A stretch of DNA of 64,000 bases from Cymbidium sinense (lineage: Eukaryota; Streptophyta; Magnoliopsida; Asparagales; Orchidaceae), in the NCBI GenBank assembly GCA_021442155.1, contig CM038220.1:77301817-77365816 (forward strand). Direction: 5' to 3'. The notes under the pieces were generated by a model. It searched no databases. It saw nothing but the letters and a program-made list of their open reading frames with translations, and had not been told where the DNA came from. Positions within the stretch are counted from its first letter, which is position 1. Each line of letters starts with the position of its first letter. Of this stretch, positions 23,480-35,512 are shown one piece after another. A program made the position numbers and the translations under genes.

Positions 23480-24050
23480 CGTTAAATCAAGCACTGTAGT
23501 TCATATGGCGAATGATTTTCCTCGAAGAGCTTGCATGTCGACCAATCGGGTTGGGCGATCAAGGCATAGTTCATCGGCGAGGCTCGATTCCCTCGAAAAA
23601 GACGCCTTGTCGGTTGGCTAGGGTTTGGAAATCAAGGCGTAGTTCATCTGCTCGTTTTCCCTTGAAAGAGGTGTTACTCTTGTCGGGCCGAGTTGGGGAG
23701 ATCAAGGCCATTGTTTATCGGTGAGGCTCCGATTTTCTCGAAGAGCGTCATCTTATCGGACCGACCGGTTCGATCCGTAGTTCATACGGTGAGGCTCGGT
23801 TTTCCCTCTAAAGAGGCGTCAGCTCGGACCGGAATTTGGAAGCGATCAGGCGTAGTTATCTGAGTTGGTTTTCCTCGAAAGAGGCGCCTTGTTGGATCGA
23901 TTGGGTTGAGAAGCGATCAAGGCGTAGTTCATCTGGTGAGCTCCGTTTTCTCGAAAGAGGCGTCAAACTCTTCTTCAACCGGAGGTGATGAAGGAGTTCA
24001 TACGTCTGTTCAGTTTTCCCCGAAAGAGCGTCAAGCCTCGTTGACGGACC
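23480..24050. repeat. ~73-bp tandem array in element 2, ~7 units
   Basis: GATCAAGGCGTAGTTCATC and variants recur near 23548, 23631, 23699, 23772, 23846, 23917 and 23988, each followed by a TTTTCCTCGAAAGAGGCGTC block. It is the counterpart of the ~59-bp array of element 1 and shares its GCGATCAAGGC core. Confidence 0.85.
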
Positions 24051-24894
24051 GGCAACGGTCGCGATGATAACCCAAGCGATTAATAATGATATGCAAATGG
24101 TGTTGGTGGCGGATATAGGCAGCGATGGTCGGCCAGTGACGCAGTGATACCGAGTAATAATGCGTAGTGGTTGTGGCCGACAGAATTGGCAACTGCGGCA
24201 ATTAACGGTGTCAGCGGAGATGGTAGCGATAAGATGCGATAACCGGCAGCAGTGTGATTAACCAGTGATAACCGGCATGACCGGCGGTGGCATACAAACG
24301 GCTGAAGCGATTGCGTATGATCGGCAACGGTGACCGGCAATGATGATTACAGTAATGACCATCGCCGTGGCTGACCCTCGTAATCAGCGGTAATAACCGC
24401 AACAGTGATACCGTGATGTTGGTAGCAACAAGCCGAGCGGCAATGAATCGATAATGCGACGTCAGAATGGCATGGTAATCAGCAACAGTATTTATACAAA
24501 ATGAAACCATGGCGAAACTACGCCGAGCGGCAGATCGAGAATACTCCAGTGTCAGCAGCGATGTAGCAGCATGATAATCGCGATAATGAATACGGTGGTA
24601 AATATGTGGCGGTGGTTGGCGGCAACGAGAGGTGGTCGATAGCAACGAGTCTGATGTCGGCAGTGAAGAAATCGGTAGTCACGGATGTTGATGATTTGAT
24701 GATGCCGTCGGTAATGGCCGTATGGTTAGTTACTTCTTCTTATAGTAAATTGGATTTCTTGAAACTTCAATGGATGGTTCCGATTGATAGCGCCAAGATG
24801 GCGAAGCGTTAATTGAGCATCATTCGAGCAACGAAAGTCGATGATAATTTCAAAGTATCATTCTCCATGATGTTGATGCATTAACTTCCATGTG

Positions 24895-25560
24895 AGGGTA
24901 GATCGAATTAGAGGATTTTGACCCATCCAGAGTTGTTTGTCAAAGTGTTACTTGATGACGTGCTTTGAATAAAGAGGTGAATTGAATCCGAATTTTTCAC
25001 TCATCAGGTTGTGTTTGAGTGTTACTCGATGGTTATATGGAAGAGGTCAAATATGAGGATTTTTGACTATCAAGGTTGTTTTTGAGTGTTACTTTGATGT
25101 TTGTATGGAAGAGTTGAATTGAATCGGCGAGGATTTTTGATTTATCAAGGTTGTTTGTTAGAGTGTTGCGATGCGTTAACATGTATGGAAGAGGTCAAAT
25201 TGAATCGAGGATTTTAACCTATCAGGTTGTTTGTCGAGTGTTACTGATGGCGTTAATATGAAAAGTCTTGAAGTCCACCAGGACCTTTTGACTGTCTTAG
25301 GTATTAGCAAAGTGTTATTTGACTTTTACCGTGAGTAGTGCGGAGTTTTGACCTATCCGAGGTTGTTTGTCAGAGTCTTTGCTCGATGGCGTTAACTTTA
25401 TGTGGAGTAAAATAAGTTTTGATCTATCCGGTTGTTTGTCGAGTCTTTGCTTTCGATGACATTAACACTATGGAAGAGATCTTGGATCCCGAGGGACTAT
25501 CCAGGTTGTTTGTCAAAGTATTACTTGATGACGTTAACTATATGGAAGAGGTCGAATCAA
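24895..25560. repeat. ~75-80-bp tandem array in element 2
   Basis: The counterpart of 20225-20920: repeated GGTTGTTTGTCGAGTGTTAC, GATGGCGTTAAC and ATGGAAGAGGT blocks, more worn than in element 1. Confidence 0.8.
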
Positions 25561-25904
25561 AATATCCGTTTATGGTTGTAAAGTTGCTCCTTAACCTTGG
25601 TCTTATTTTTCCATGAGTATGATTGGAAAATTATAATTTGCAAAGCTATATCTCTTCTCAATGTTAAAATATCCTCCAACTTTGATTTGTTTCTTGGGAT
25701 GGTAATCGATTAGATGCTTAATATCTAACACGATCTTCGAGATTAAGAGTTGCCCCGTCGACAAAATCAAGGAGCAAGTTTAATGAATATTCATTCTTGT
25801 TCCTTAAAAGCTTGAAATGCTCCACCTCGATGGTGGTTTTGATCTTGTTGGAAACTTGGTCCATACAAGATGAAATAATGAGAATCGTTTCCAGACGGTT
25901 TCAC

Positions 25905-26985
25905 TATGCGTGTTAGAAAACCTTGTGGTAGAATAAAAGTTTACACCTTGCTTTGTTGAGAATCCAAGACACACACATATGTTTGAAAAATTAATAAGAA
26001 AACTCAGAATTTTTTGGAAAATCTCAAAATAGGGAAAAAAACGAACTGTGACAAAAATTTTCCTATGTATATTTGAGTACAAATTTTCCCAATATGGGAT
26101 TACAGAATCATTATATGAGACAAAAAGTCGATGTAACCATAGTTAAATTTATAAGTTATTATATTAAATAAATGATGGTGAAACAGGGTTACCAAACGAT
26201 GATCGTCTGGTAGTAAAGCGAGATAATTTGCGATAATTCGGCTAGTGATCAGCGGTGACCCAGTAATAGCCCAGCAGTGATGTCAGCGGCAGTAAACGGC
26301 AACAATGCCGGCGATGGTGGCGGCGATAGTGCATGCGGTCCGCAGCGGTGATTAATAACCAACAAATGGTTAATGATGATTGATATGTGCCGGCATGGTT
26401 AATGATGGTTGGCAACCAGCAACGATCACTGCTTAAGCGTCAGTAGTTAAGCGGAATACCGGCGGCAATATTAATGCCGGTGATAATCAGCATGGTCGGC
26501 GTATGGCAGCGATAGTAGTCGGCGGTTGGCCTTGATAGTATGGCGATGGCCGGATAGTAGTCGATGCGATGAGCTAGTGCGTGGTTGGCTGGCAGTGTGG
26601 CGGCGTTGTAACGATTATGTTTGGATTTGTTTTCTCTTATTTACTCCTGTGAAGAATGAAATTTTTATAAATTGGAGGCGGCGTTTAAGAAATACATGCA
26701 AAACTGCACTCCATTCATCGGACGCTCAAAATAATCCTTTGATAATTTGATGTATTTTAAATATTTGAATGCTCAAATAAATTCATTATGAGATCTTGGG
26801 TTCGTTAGATTTGGCTCGTCGAGGCCTTCGATTTATTCACTCAATATTTAAGAGCTATTTAGAGATTTAAGCGATATCCCAAAGTTTGATGATATTTTAA
26901 ATCTTGATCTTAGTTTATTTGAGGATCAAATTGCTTTTGATATCAAGATTCGTGTTTCGACTAGTAGGATTTAAGTGTCATATCA
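25905..26985 (-). repeat. 5' LTR of element 2
   Basis: On the minus strand it starts TGATATGACACTTAAATCC at 26985. It pairs with the split 3' LTR. The centre (26160-26610) is a CGGCGATGG-type block. Confidence 0.8.
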
Positions 26986-27220
26986 AAAATTATGTGTTAT
27001 ATATGTAAAACTTTCTTTAATTTATCTTGATTTCCTACTTTCATAGATTAAAGGTGCTCAAATTCACATAATTTTGATATATTAGATTTATTACATTGAA
27101 AAGCATCATCTTGAATCAAATTAGGGGATGAATTTTTTAATAATTGAGAAATTTACATACCATAATTCTTATGCATTTATATATCTAATACCTTAAATTT
27201 GATATTTACAAGGTTTTCTC
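26986..27220. mobile_element. Right end of the split MITE and a second MITE end fragment
   Basis: 26986-27022 completes the MITE interrupted at 16990. A second fragment at about 27145-27215 shows the inverted end (AATTTACATACCATAATTCT ... ATATATCTAATACC). Confidence 0.6.
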
Positions 27221-29443
27221 TTATTTTCGAAGGACTCTGCATGCAAGTCGGAAGAATTTCTCGTCGCTAAGAGCTGTTCTTCGCCTTACGGCCAAGCTTT
27301 GATCTGGAATTCTGGATGATACCGCAGCGAGAGCCCGCCGTGCCGACGTCTTATTGCCTAAGGCTGATGAGCGCTTGGCGATGATTTCCCCTCTTGATTA
27401 GGCATAAAATGGGTAGGATTTACTTCTCTTGATATTTTTAAAAAAAAAATTATTTTACCGGTTTTAATTGCAAACTTATTCAACTGTTCAATCTTCTTAA
27501 CAGTGTGGTTGCATCCTTATGAAGAAATTAGGGTTTTTTCATGAAATTTTGATCAATTGGATCCGCTATTTTTGTTGTTGCATTGAGGAATGTAATACCT
27601 TTTTTTTTTTATCGTTTCGTTTATTTTGACATATGATAATTGGGTACCTCTTGGTTAGAAAGAATCGTTATAGGTACGTTTGTCAGCCTGTGGAGAAGGC
27701 TATTTTGGGTGGTTTTGTATCTCTGATATGGTGAGTTCATGTAATGTTTCATGTTTAGAAGTTAAAAATAAAGTGCTAAATATGGTGATTGTGGTTTGGG
27801 TTTTCCATATATTTTGGCTACATTATTTACTGGTGCAAACGCATGGAATGCTTTATTGAGTCGGACAAGGATCAATGGAAAGATTACTTTGAAGAGAGGA
27901 GATGAGAACACTGAGTGGAGGAAGACTTGGTTCTTCTATATTTGGACTCTTTATTAGATGAAGTGCCAAAAAAAAAAAGTTTTAGAGATGGCAAAGAGAA
28001 GATCTTTATATTCTACCTGAAATCAACACCCTATTAGTTGCCTTGACTTTTCTCCCACAGAGGAGAAGGTGCATCTAGAGATATCCAATGCATATCCGAG
28101 GTTTATTTCACGTGATGAGATTTTGCAAAATATGCAGGGCATGTGTTGGCATCTGATTTAGGAGCTTGTAACAATATAAGAGGAGCGGAACACACCATAG
28201 TCGAAAGAAAATGTGTCAATAGATGACTAAGGAGTGTCTAAGACATATGCTATCTATTATCTCCTTACCTTCTTGTGGCTGACTCGGGGTGAAACTATCT
28301 AGGCTGAGTGGAATGGGAAGGTTTGATGTTTACAATATTTACTTGGATGTGTCGAGCACTTTTAGATGATTGTTCTAGACTAGTTGGTCGTTGACTAGCT
28401 AACCAATGATTAGTCATTTAAAGTATTCATTAGTTGATTGAATAATGATTCATGTTACCAATTTGATCGATTGACTGAAGTGGCATCTAATGTTCATTCA
28501 CCTAAACCTAGTAGACCTTTTTGGGTTACTTTGATCTTTTAATGGATGTATAGATGTGATTTCATCTTATTTAGTCGTCAGATTAATGTGTTGCATTAGC
28601 TCCCGTTATTTTGATCTCAATTTAAGTAGTGAGCATGGATCAAAACATATCTTTTTCTTCATATTTTAGTCATTCTTCTATAGGAATGCCTCTTTTCTTT
28701 GTTTATTTTGACATTGTAAATTTATACAAACTCTTGTATGTAAAACAAATCTTTCACATAAAATAGAACAATTAAATGATGATTCATCATTTGCACCACC
28801 ATTAGTTTTTGCAATGATATCTTCTTTGCCTCCACCCTTGGAGCTTGTCATAAAGGTTGAAGAAGTTGTTGATGTCATGCCTCTTGTCATGGGAGGCAAT
28901 ATTGCAACTCTTTCATTGACATTTATAGCAAATAAAGCTCTTCTTGATATTGCCATATGGGATAGCCATATAAAGAGTAGTTGCTAGATTGGTGGTCAAG
29001 TTAGGGTAAGTTTTAACCCTTGATCCTACTCTGATTTTTATTTTACCTTTGTCGTTGGTTTTTGCTAGCACTTCCATCATCGACCTCTACTTTAGTCTTA
29101 GTTGCTATTAGTGATAAAGACAAAGAATTTGTTGATATTGAGTTGAATGGAGACTATTTTGATGTTGGTCTTAAGGATCAAGATGGGTCAAGCTTCCTTA
29201 TTGTTAATAGTGTAGGGCTCAAGAATTTGAAGGATAACATGGAACTTTAGTAATGTGTTGAGAAAGTTGATGATTTCATCGTTGAAGATCTCCAATTAGT
29301 CAATTAGTCAATTAATAATACCATTACGTAAGGAGCCCATCTCACCTATCAATTTCATTACCTTGTGGGTGTAAAATCATCAGAAATATAGTTTGAGTAT
29401 TTTGTGTTACCCATGATGTTTTCTATTAAAAAATCATGTGTGA
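27221..29443. other. Stretch without a recognised gene
   Basis: The first 200 bases (27220-27420) are GC-richer and look leader-like; the rest is AT-rich. The longest frames are 92 codons (28956-28678, minus) and 62 codons (29062-29250, plus). Neither shows a domain that I recognise. Confidence 0.4.
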
Positions 29444-29448
29444 CTAAA

Positions 29449-29700
29449 GGGTTGTTTGGGATCACTTTTATTTTATATTTATATTTTATTTTGTTTATGT
29501 TTTTTCTCAAAGTAAAATATGTTTGGTAGTTATTATTGTTTTTAAAAACACTCAAAATATTTAAAAGTTATTTTGAGTATTTTTAAAAATAATGCTATTT
29601 ATTTTTCAAATTAAAAAATAAAAACACATAAAAAACACATCAAACAAATATATTTTAAAAATATCATAAAAATAAAAATAAAATTGATCCCAAATAGCCC
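29449..29700. mobile_element. MITE family 2 (252 bp)
   Basis: The left inverted end GGGTTGTTTGGGATCA matches the right end read inward (GGGCTATTTGGGATCA) at 14 of 16 bases. The interior is AT-rich and nearly self-complementary. It is flanked by CTAAA on both sides (29444-29448 and 29701-29705). A related copy is split by the solo LTR at 44248-45175. Confidence 0.75.
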
Positions 29701-29705
29701 CTAAA

Positions 29706-30581
29706 GTAACCACCTAATCTTCTATGAGTGACTAGACTTTTTGAAGGGGAAGATGGAGGAGTTGTAAGCTAAGCTCGTAAAGCACCAACCTTTATGCTTT
29801 TTTAGTTGACTCTTTGTTATGAAGAGGATTTCGATTATGATGTTGATGATTTATTGATGAATATGCTATACCTATTTTTATTCTTTGTTCACATAGTGAA
29901 GTTGACAATTTGTCCATTGATTGCAAATTATGATTTGTTGCTTTTGCTTTTGAATTGTTTTGATTCATTGCAAATTATACTTAATTTAATTTAATTTATG
30001 GATTTAATTTAAACTTGAATTAAACTAATCTTATCCCAATTATAAGGAGCCTATAAAATATAGATTTTATGAGGCATGTAAAATTTTTACTTTGATTAAA
30101 TAAATTTCTCTTCTAGTTTTCATTATTTTGCTTAAGTTCAATAAGTGATTCTTTTGAGTACGATACAACTGCAACTACCTAATTTTAGAATAAGACATCT
30201 TATGTTAATTTGAGACCTAGATTTCTTTCTTTGATAATTTCTTGTTGTGATCTAATTTCTTTTGTATAATTTGTTATTAGCCTTGTAGTGCTCTTAATTT
30301 TGTTCAAGTTTAACACAACTAAGAATTTATTTATGGTGATTAAATTACAATTGTTCTTTGATTTTACATAATTTGAATTTCTTGTTAATTTTGTTAGATT
30401 TATTCGATCACTATATTATCATTTTAAGCTATAAGTTTTATATTTATTGTTTACATTTTAAAATAAGTTATTGGTTATTTATTGGTTTTTAATTTGTGAA
30501 TCTTAAGTTATCTTGTGCGACTTACATGTATTGTATAATTATAGCGCATTAGGAAACTCAAACCTTGAACCATCTTGCATC
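29706..30581. other. Probable worn 5' LTR side of the Ty3/gypsy element
   Basis: AT-rich, non-coding, directly upstream of a primer-site-like sequence (30582-30598). I could not find the left LTR edge or a matching right LTR; the N gap may hide it. Confidence 0.35.
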
Positions 30582-30598
30582 AAATTGATATCAAGTTG
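30582..30598 (+). other. Degenerate primer-binding site (initiator Met tRNA type)
   Basis: AATTGATATCAAGTTG resembles the common plant retroelement motif TTGGTATCAGAGC. It lies about 330 bases before the GAG-like frame. Confidence 0.5.
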
Positions 30599-31799
30599 TG
30601 TTAACATGTCATTCAGAAGCATTAGTTATCAAGGTAATTTAACATATTTCAAATAAAGATATTTTGATAACTTTGCAACATCAATTACTTAAATTGTTGA
30701 AAAATAAAATCAATGGTGTGATGACATAAATATGGTAAAATATGAATCGATAATTTGAAATTGTTTAATTCATTCATATAAGCATGAAATATATTTCAAT
30801 CATGATGATGAATTCATTCATCTAAATTTTAATTTCAGTAGGAGATAAGGAAATCATTTTGATAGATATTTTAGGCTATTTAGCAATGGTTCTTTCATAT
30901 CTTCAATGTCAAAATTTTGATGGAGTTGATGACAGAGAAAAGTTGGGAAGAGGTCCTACAACCACGTGAACAAAAATGAAAGAATTTTTACAGGAAAAAT
31001 ATTTATCTTTATCCTATCGAGATTGTTTTCTTGATGAATTTAGTTCTTTGAAGAAAAGACCAAAATTGTTATTGAATACATGAACAAATTTGGAGAACTA
31101 TTATTGCATTCTAAGATTGGTTAAAATTAAAAAATCACACTCTTTAGGTTTAGGTTTGCTTTTAGGTTTTCCAATTTGCATTAAGTTCTGAACAAATGTT
31201 AAATTTTTATAAGAGGTTTAATATATAATTATGGAGTACGTCATTTCGTCAAAAAAAAAATTTTGTTATACATATTACTCTAAAGTGTTGTATCAGTATG
31301 ATCAATAAAAGCATAAGAGAAAATAAAGTTTATTTGCATTTGAGTCATGATTTTTTCAAAAGTATCTTTTAAGTGCCATCAACCATCATTATTCTAGTGA
31401 ATGTTTTAGTAAGGACTTGCAATGAAATATGGCAAAAGATAGCCAACGTAATGATTCTAGTGATATTTATAAGCTAGATGAGAAAATTAGTGATTCTAAG
31501 GATACTGAAACACTAATTCTTCAATCTCATGTGTTGTATCATAACTATTCCTAAGATTTAATCTAGTTAGGAGACAATTATAATTTTCAAACTCATTGAA
31601 TGCATGATGAAAATTTTTGCAAATTTATAATTGATTGTGAAAATTGTATGAATGTTGTGTCTAAATTTGCCTTAGAGTATATGAATTTGAAATACGAAGC
31701 ACATTCATTACCATATATATATATGTTCATGATTAATGGAGAAAAATAGTTTTGAAATCTACAAAGTCTAGAGTATCTCTAACTCTACAAAAGAGTCTA

Positions 31800-32870
31800 A
31801 TGTTCTCAATAAAGTAGAAGCAATTTTTTGCATACTTTGTGTAAACATGCATTTATATAGGAGGGAGGAGGGAGCGATCTATGCCTTAGTAGCCATTGAG
31901 TATAATGTAATGTTTGTAACTATGACTTTGCTTGATGATGTAAATTAAGTTTTTGTTGATTTTAAAGGTATTTTTTCTCAATGAATTTTGTAATAAAATA
32001 TCACTACTAAGGGATATACAACATGTTCTTTAATCATAATTGACTATTTTTTCTTATGATAAAATTAATTAAACAAAATATACCAATCTTAATAGACAAG
32101 TTGATGAATTTACTTTAGAAGAGATTTATTAGGGAAAATGCAAGTACTTGTAATGAATGTACTTGCTTTCTATTTTGTGAGTAAACATGCATTTGTGAGA
32201 GAGAAAGATAAAATGGTGTTTTTTATGCTTTAGTAACTATTATATTGAAGGTAGTATTTGATGTTAGGACTTTGCTTGATGATATTTACTAAATATGGGA
32301 TGATTTTAAAGATATTTATCTTGATGAGTTTTCTAATGAATCATCACCAATGAGGGATATACAACATACATGTGATTTGTCTACTGAGGAATATTCAACA
32401 TGTATTTGATTTAGTTCTTTAATCATTATTGACTACTTTGCCTTATTATGAGATTAATTAAATAAAATACAACTTACTAGACAAGTTGATAAATTACCCT
32501 AAAAGAGATTTATTAGTGAAAATATGAATACTTGTAATGAATGTACATGTTTTGTATTTTTGAGTAAACATGCATGAGAAGAGAATAGATAAAATGGAGT
32601 GTTTTATGCTTTAGTAGTAATTGAATTGAAGGCAATTTCTAATGTTAAGACTTACTTGATATGGGCTAATTTTGAAGATATTTATCTTGATGAGTTTTCT
32701 AATGAGTCATCAACATACATGTGATTTAGTTCATTGATCATCATTGCCAAATTTGTCTCATTATAAGATGGATTGAACAAATATGATGGTTTAATAATCA
32801 AGTTGATGAATTACTTAAGAAGTGATTTATTAGGGAAAAATAAGTTTTTGTGTTCTTCTACCTACTTTGC
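31800..32870 (+). repeat. Three tandem copies of the pre-RT linker (~340-380 bp) inside the gypsy relic
   Basis: GTAAACATGCAT recurs near 31841, 32181 and 32564. Each copy contains a GATTTTAAAGATATTTATCT-like block, a (C)ACTAATGAGGGATATACAAC-like block (MRDIQ), and a block ending GAGATTTATTAGGGAAAA (RFIREN-like). The third copy runs on into the RT. Confidence 0.8.
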
Positions 32871-34620
32871 TTTGACTTAAAACAAATAAAAGTTGGCTTA
32901 TGTGTGTGGATAATATGGCTATTAACAAAACCTCCATTAAATATTAGTTTCTTGTATCTCATTTGGATTTTATGCTAGATGTGATGAATGGAGTTGTAAA
33001 AATTGATTTAAGATGTGGCTATCATAAAGTTAGAATAAGGGAAGATGATAAATAAAAAATTGCTTTTAAGATTAAATGAGTTGTATGAATGTCTGGAGAT
33101 ATTTTTTTTTGGCTATATTTGAATGTGAAGAAATACTATTTTGTTGTTTGATTTGTGATTTTTTTTAGTATTTATTGTGTTAGAAATAGATTGTTTATTA
33201 ATTCTTTTAAGATCATACTATTGGTTGGACAAAGTCTATTAATATATCTAGAGTTTATATGGTTTTGACAATTCATTACATGGTTTAATACTATAATGAC
33301 ACTAATTACTAAATTGTTTGAAGAAAGGTGCTTTTAGAAGGACTAAAAAAATCAAATGATTGTACTTTTGTAGAGATTGATGAGAGACTTACAAATACAT
33401 TTGTTCTTAATTTGTCAAATTTTTTATTATAGTGATTGACGTTTTTTTTGATGAATTAAGTTGCATTCTTTAAAGAGAAATTGATTGAAGTTGAACAAAA
33501 ATATTAAAATTATTAAAAAAAATTTTATGCAATCATATAAGCTCTTCATTATTAGAGACATTATATGTTCCCTAAAGAGTTTGTACTTGCTCGATTATCA
33601 AGCTTTGGAATGTTTGAGCTCCCAATGGTTGGGACAAACATGCTAAGTGGGTTCAGTTTTTATATGAATATTCTTTTGACTTTAAACATTGTGTTGAGAT
33701 TTAGATAAAGCCTATTGATGTTTTAAGTTAAATTCCTATCATTTTACTTATGATGTAGGTTAAGGTGGTTTTGATCATATAAACTAGGAGCAAGTGACTT
33801 GTAAGAATTTTGGGGGGATTTATCTCAATGTCAAAGAAAGTATTTAATAATAATTTATTTTTACTTAACAAATATTAAATGCTTAAATATGTTTATTTAT
33901 TTAATGAAACTCATTTTTATATTATTGCTTCATTTTTGATAGAGTGTTTAATATTAGAATTACTTGTTATCAATGTTGTTGGCCATTTTGGTAAAGGATA
34001 AGATCATTGTCATGGCTTGGGATGTATATCTTTAGCGAAGTCTAAAAAGGGATGTAATAGAAATTATTTCTCAATATAGGGGTAATGCATGTTTACTAAT
34101 TTTATATATATAATGAGAGGATGTTAGTATGGATTTTATGTTAGATTTATCACAAATATTGAGAAAACATGATTCTACTTTTGTAGTGATAAATCACTTT
34201 TCAATAATGACGATTCTTCTCATGTTATAAGATTGTTGATGCATCTCACATTGCTAGACCATTTTTAAATGAAGAGCTTAAATTGCATTGGTTAAGTGAA
34301 TGATTTGTAGTCAAGATGTAAAATTCATGAGTTATTCTTGAAAATTCTTTTGAAGAAAATATGAATACTACTTAAATTTTCACCTACCTTTTTCTACAAA
34401 CTCAAAAAATTAAGTAGTAAATGGGAGTTCGAGAGATCTCTCCATTGTTTGATAAATGTGTGCATTTGCTTTAAATTCATCTACAATAGCTTTAATAGTA
34501 TTGTTCCATTTGAGCTTGTCATAGGACCTTGAAAGCTTATAGCTGTTTCAATCTTCCTATAAAGTGTAAGCCTAGAGCATTTTATAATTATTCACATAAC
34601 ATATGAATGATTTGTATCAC

Positions 34621-35512
34621 TGTTTAATTGTACAATAGGAGGCGCGCCTCAACTCTATTTGAGCAAAAAATGCCTTAAGGAGTCCGCTTCCCATGCAAAA
34701 GTATAAGACACATGCCTCAGAACGCCTGTTAGTTTTTTTTAAAAACTTAAAACCTGGTTCAATTTTGATCCTCCTCACACGCGAAGAATGATCCGCTCAT
34801 CCCACTTTATTCTCGCCACACTCGTGCTACGACATCGTTGCCATTGCACTTGTCCACGTCCGCTATAGTCGCTTGCCGTCGTCGTTCTTTGTAGTGGTTG
34901 CCTTCTCTTCCAGGGCATATTCATAGTTGTCTTAAATTTTAATTAATATTTTTAATTTCTTCTTGATTATTATTGATTAGGGAAGAGAAAAATAACTAGG
35001 TTTGAAGAAAAGGAGGAAGAATGGGAGAACTTGGACTCAATAGAAGAAGATGTAGGGGAGAAAACCATTCATTATGATGATGACTCTAAGGAGGACCCCT
35101 TGAGTGATAAGAGTATAGATGAGTTTTGATTGTTATATATTTTTAATCTATGGAAGCTATTGTGTTGGAGAATAGGACATACAAAATTTTTGTATTAAAC
35201 TTATCTTATTGCCTTACTTTCCTAGTTTGTTTTGATCTTATTGCACTTTTATTTTATGTCGTTTGTTACATGATATTTTGTGTTTTACACAATATGTTAA
35301 TTGATATAAACATAATTTGCACTTTTTATTATGCTAAGTGTTAAAATATCTTTATCTATATTTATGAGGTATGTGCTAATATATTAATTTTTTTTTTCTT
35401 TTTTACTCTATACAACTTTCTAATTGCGAGGCTTACGTTTCAAAATGTTTTGAGGTTTACTCCTCGTCTCACGAAAAAAATGCCTCAATACTCAATTGCG
35501 CAATTTTAAACA
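34621..35512. mobile_element. DNA transposon, hAT-like, inserted in the gypsy integrase
   Basis: The ends are TGTTTAATTGTACAATAGGA and, read inward from the right, TGTTTAAAATTGCGCAATTG. Near both ends there are GAGGC/GCCTC motifs. An acidic frame at about 34984-35128 (EEKEEEWENLDSIEEDV ... SIDEF stop) resembles the acidic tail of plant hAT transposases. A related element is at 56987-57682. I see no clear 8-bp target duplication here, so the class is tentative. The gypsy integrase reading stops before it and resumes after it. Confidence 0.6.

Larger units (their letters stand above)
16991..26985 (-). mobile_element. Outer LTR retroelement (element 2), non-autonomous, minus strand
   Basis: The 5' LTR is 26985-25905. 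The 3' LTR is split: 22945-22362 and 17298-16991. Leaving out the nested element the length is about 4.9 kb. Orientation follows from a purine tract next to the 3' LTR (22946-22963, minus strand AAAATAAGGGGG) and the LTR TATA-like box. The target duplication AGAAT/AAAAT lies in a MITE. The interior (22946-25904) contains a ~73-bp array (23480-24050), a degenerate CGGCGATGG-rich block (24040-24720) and a ~75-80-bp array (24895-25560). I find no gag, protease, RT or integrase motif in any frame, so it would depend on proteins supplied by another element. Confidence 0.8.

Noticed and set aside
22370..24645. Minus-strand frames of 96, 86 and 144 codons in the LTR/element interior
   Set aside because: They lie in CGGCGATGG-type simple-repeat text; the frames of the different blocks share no conserved protein.
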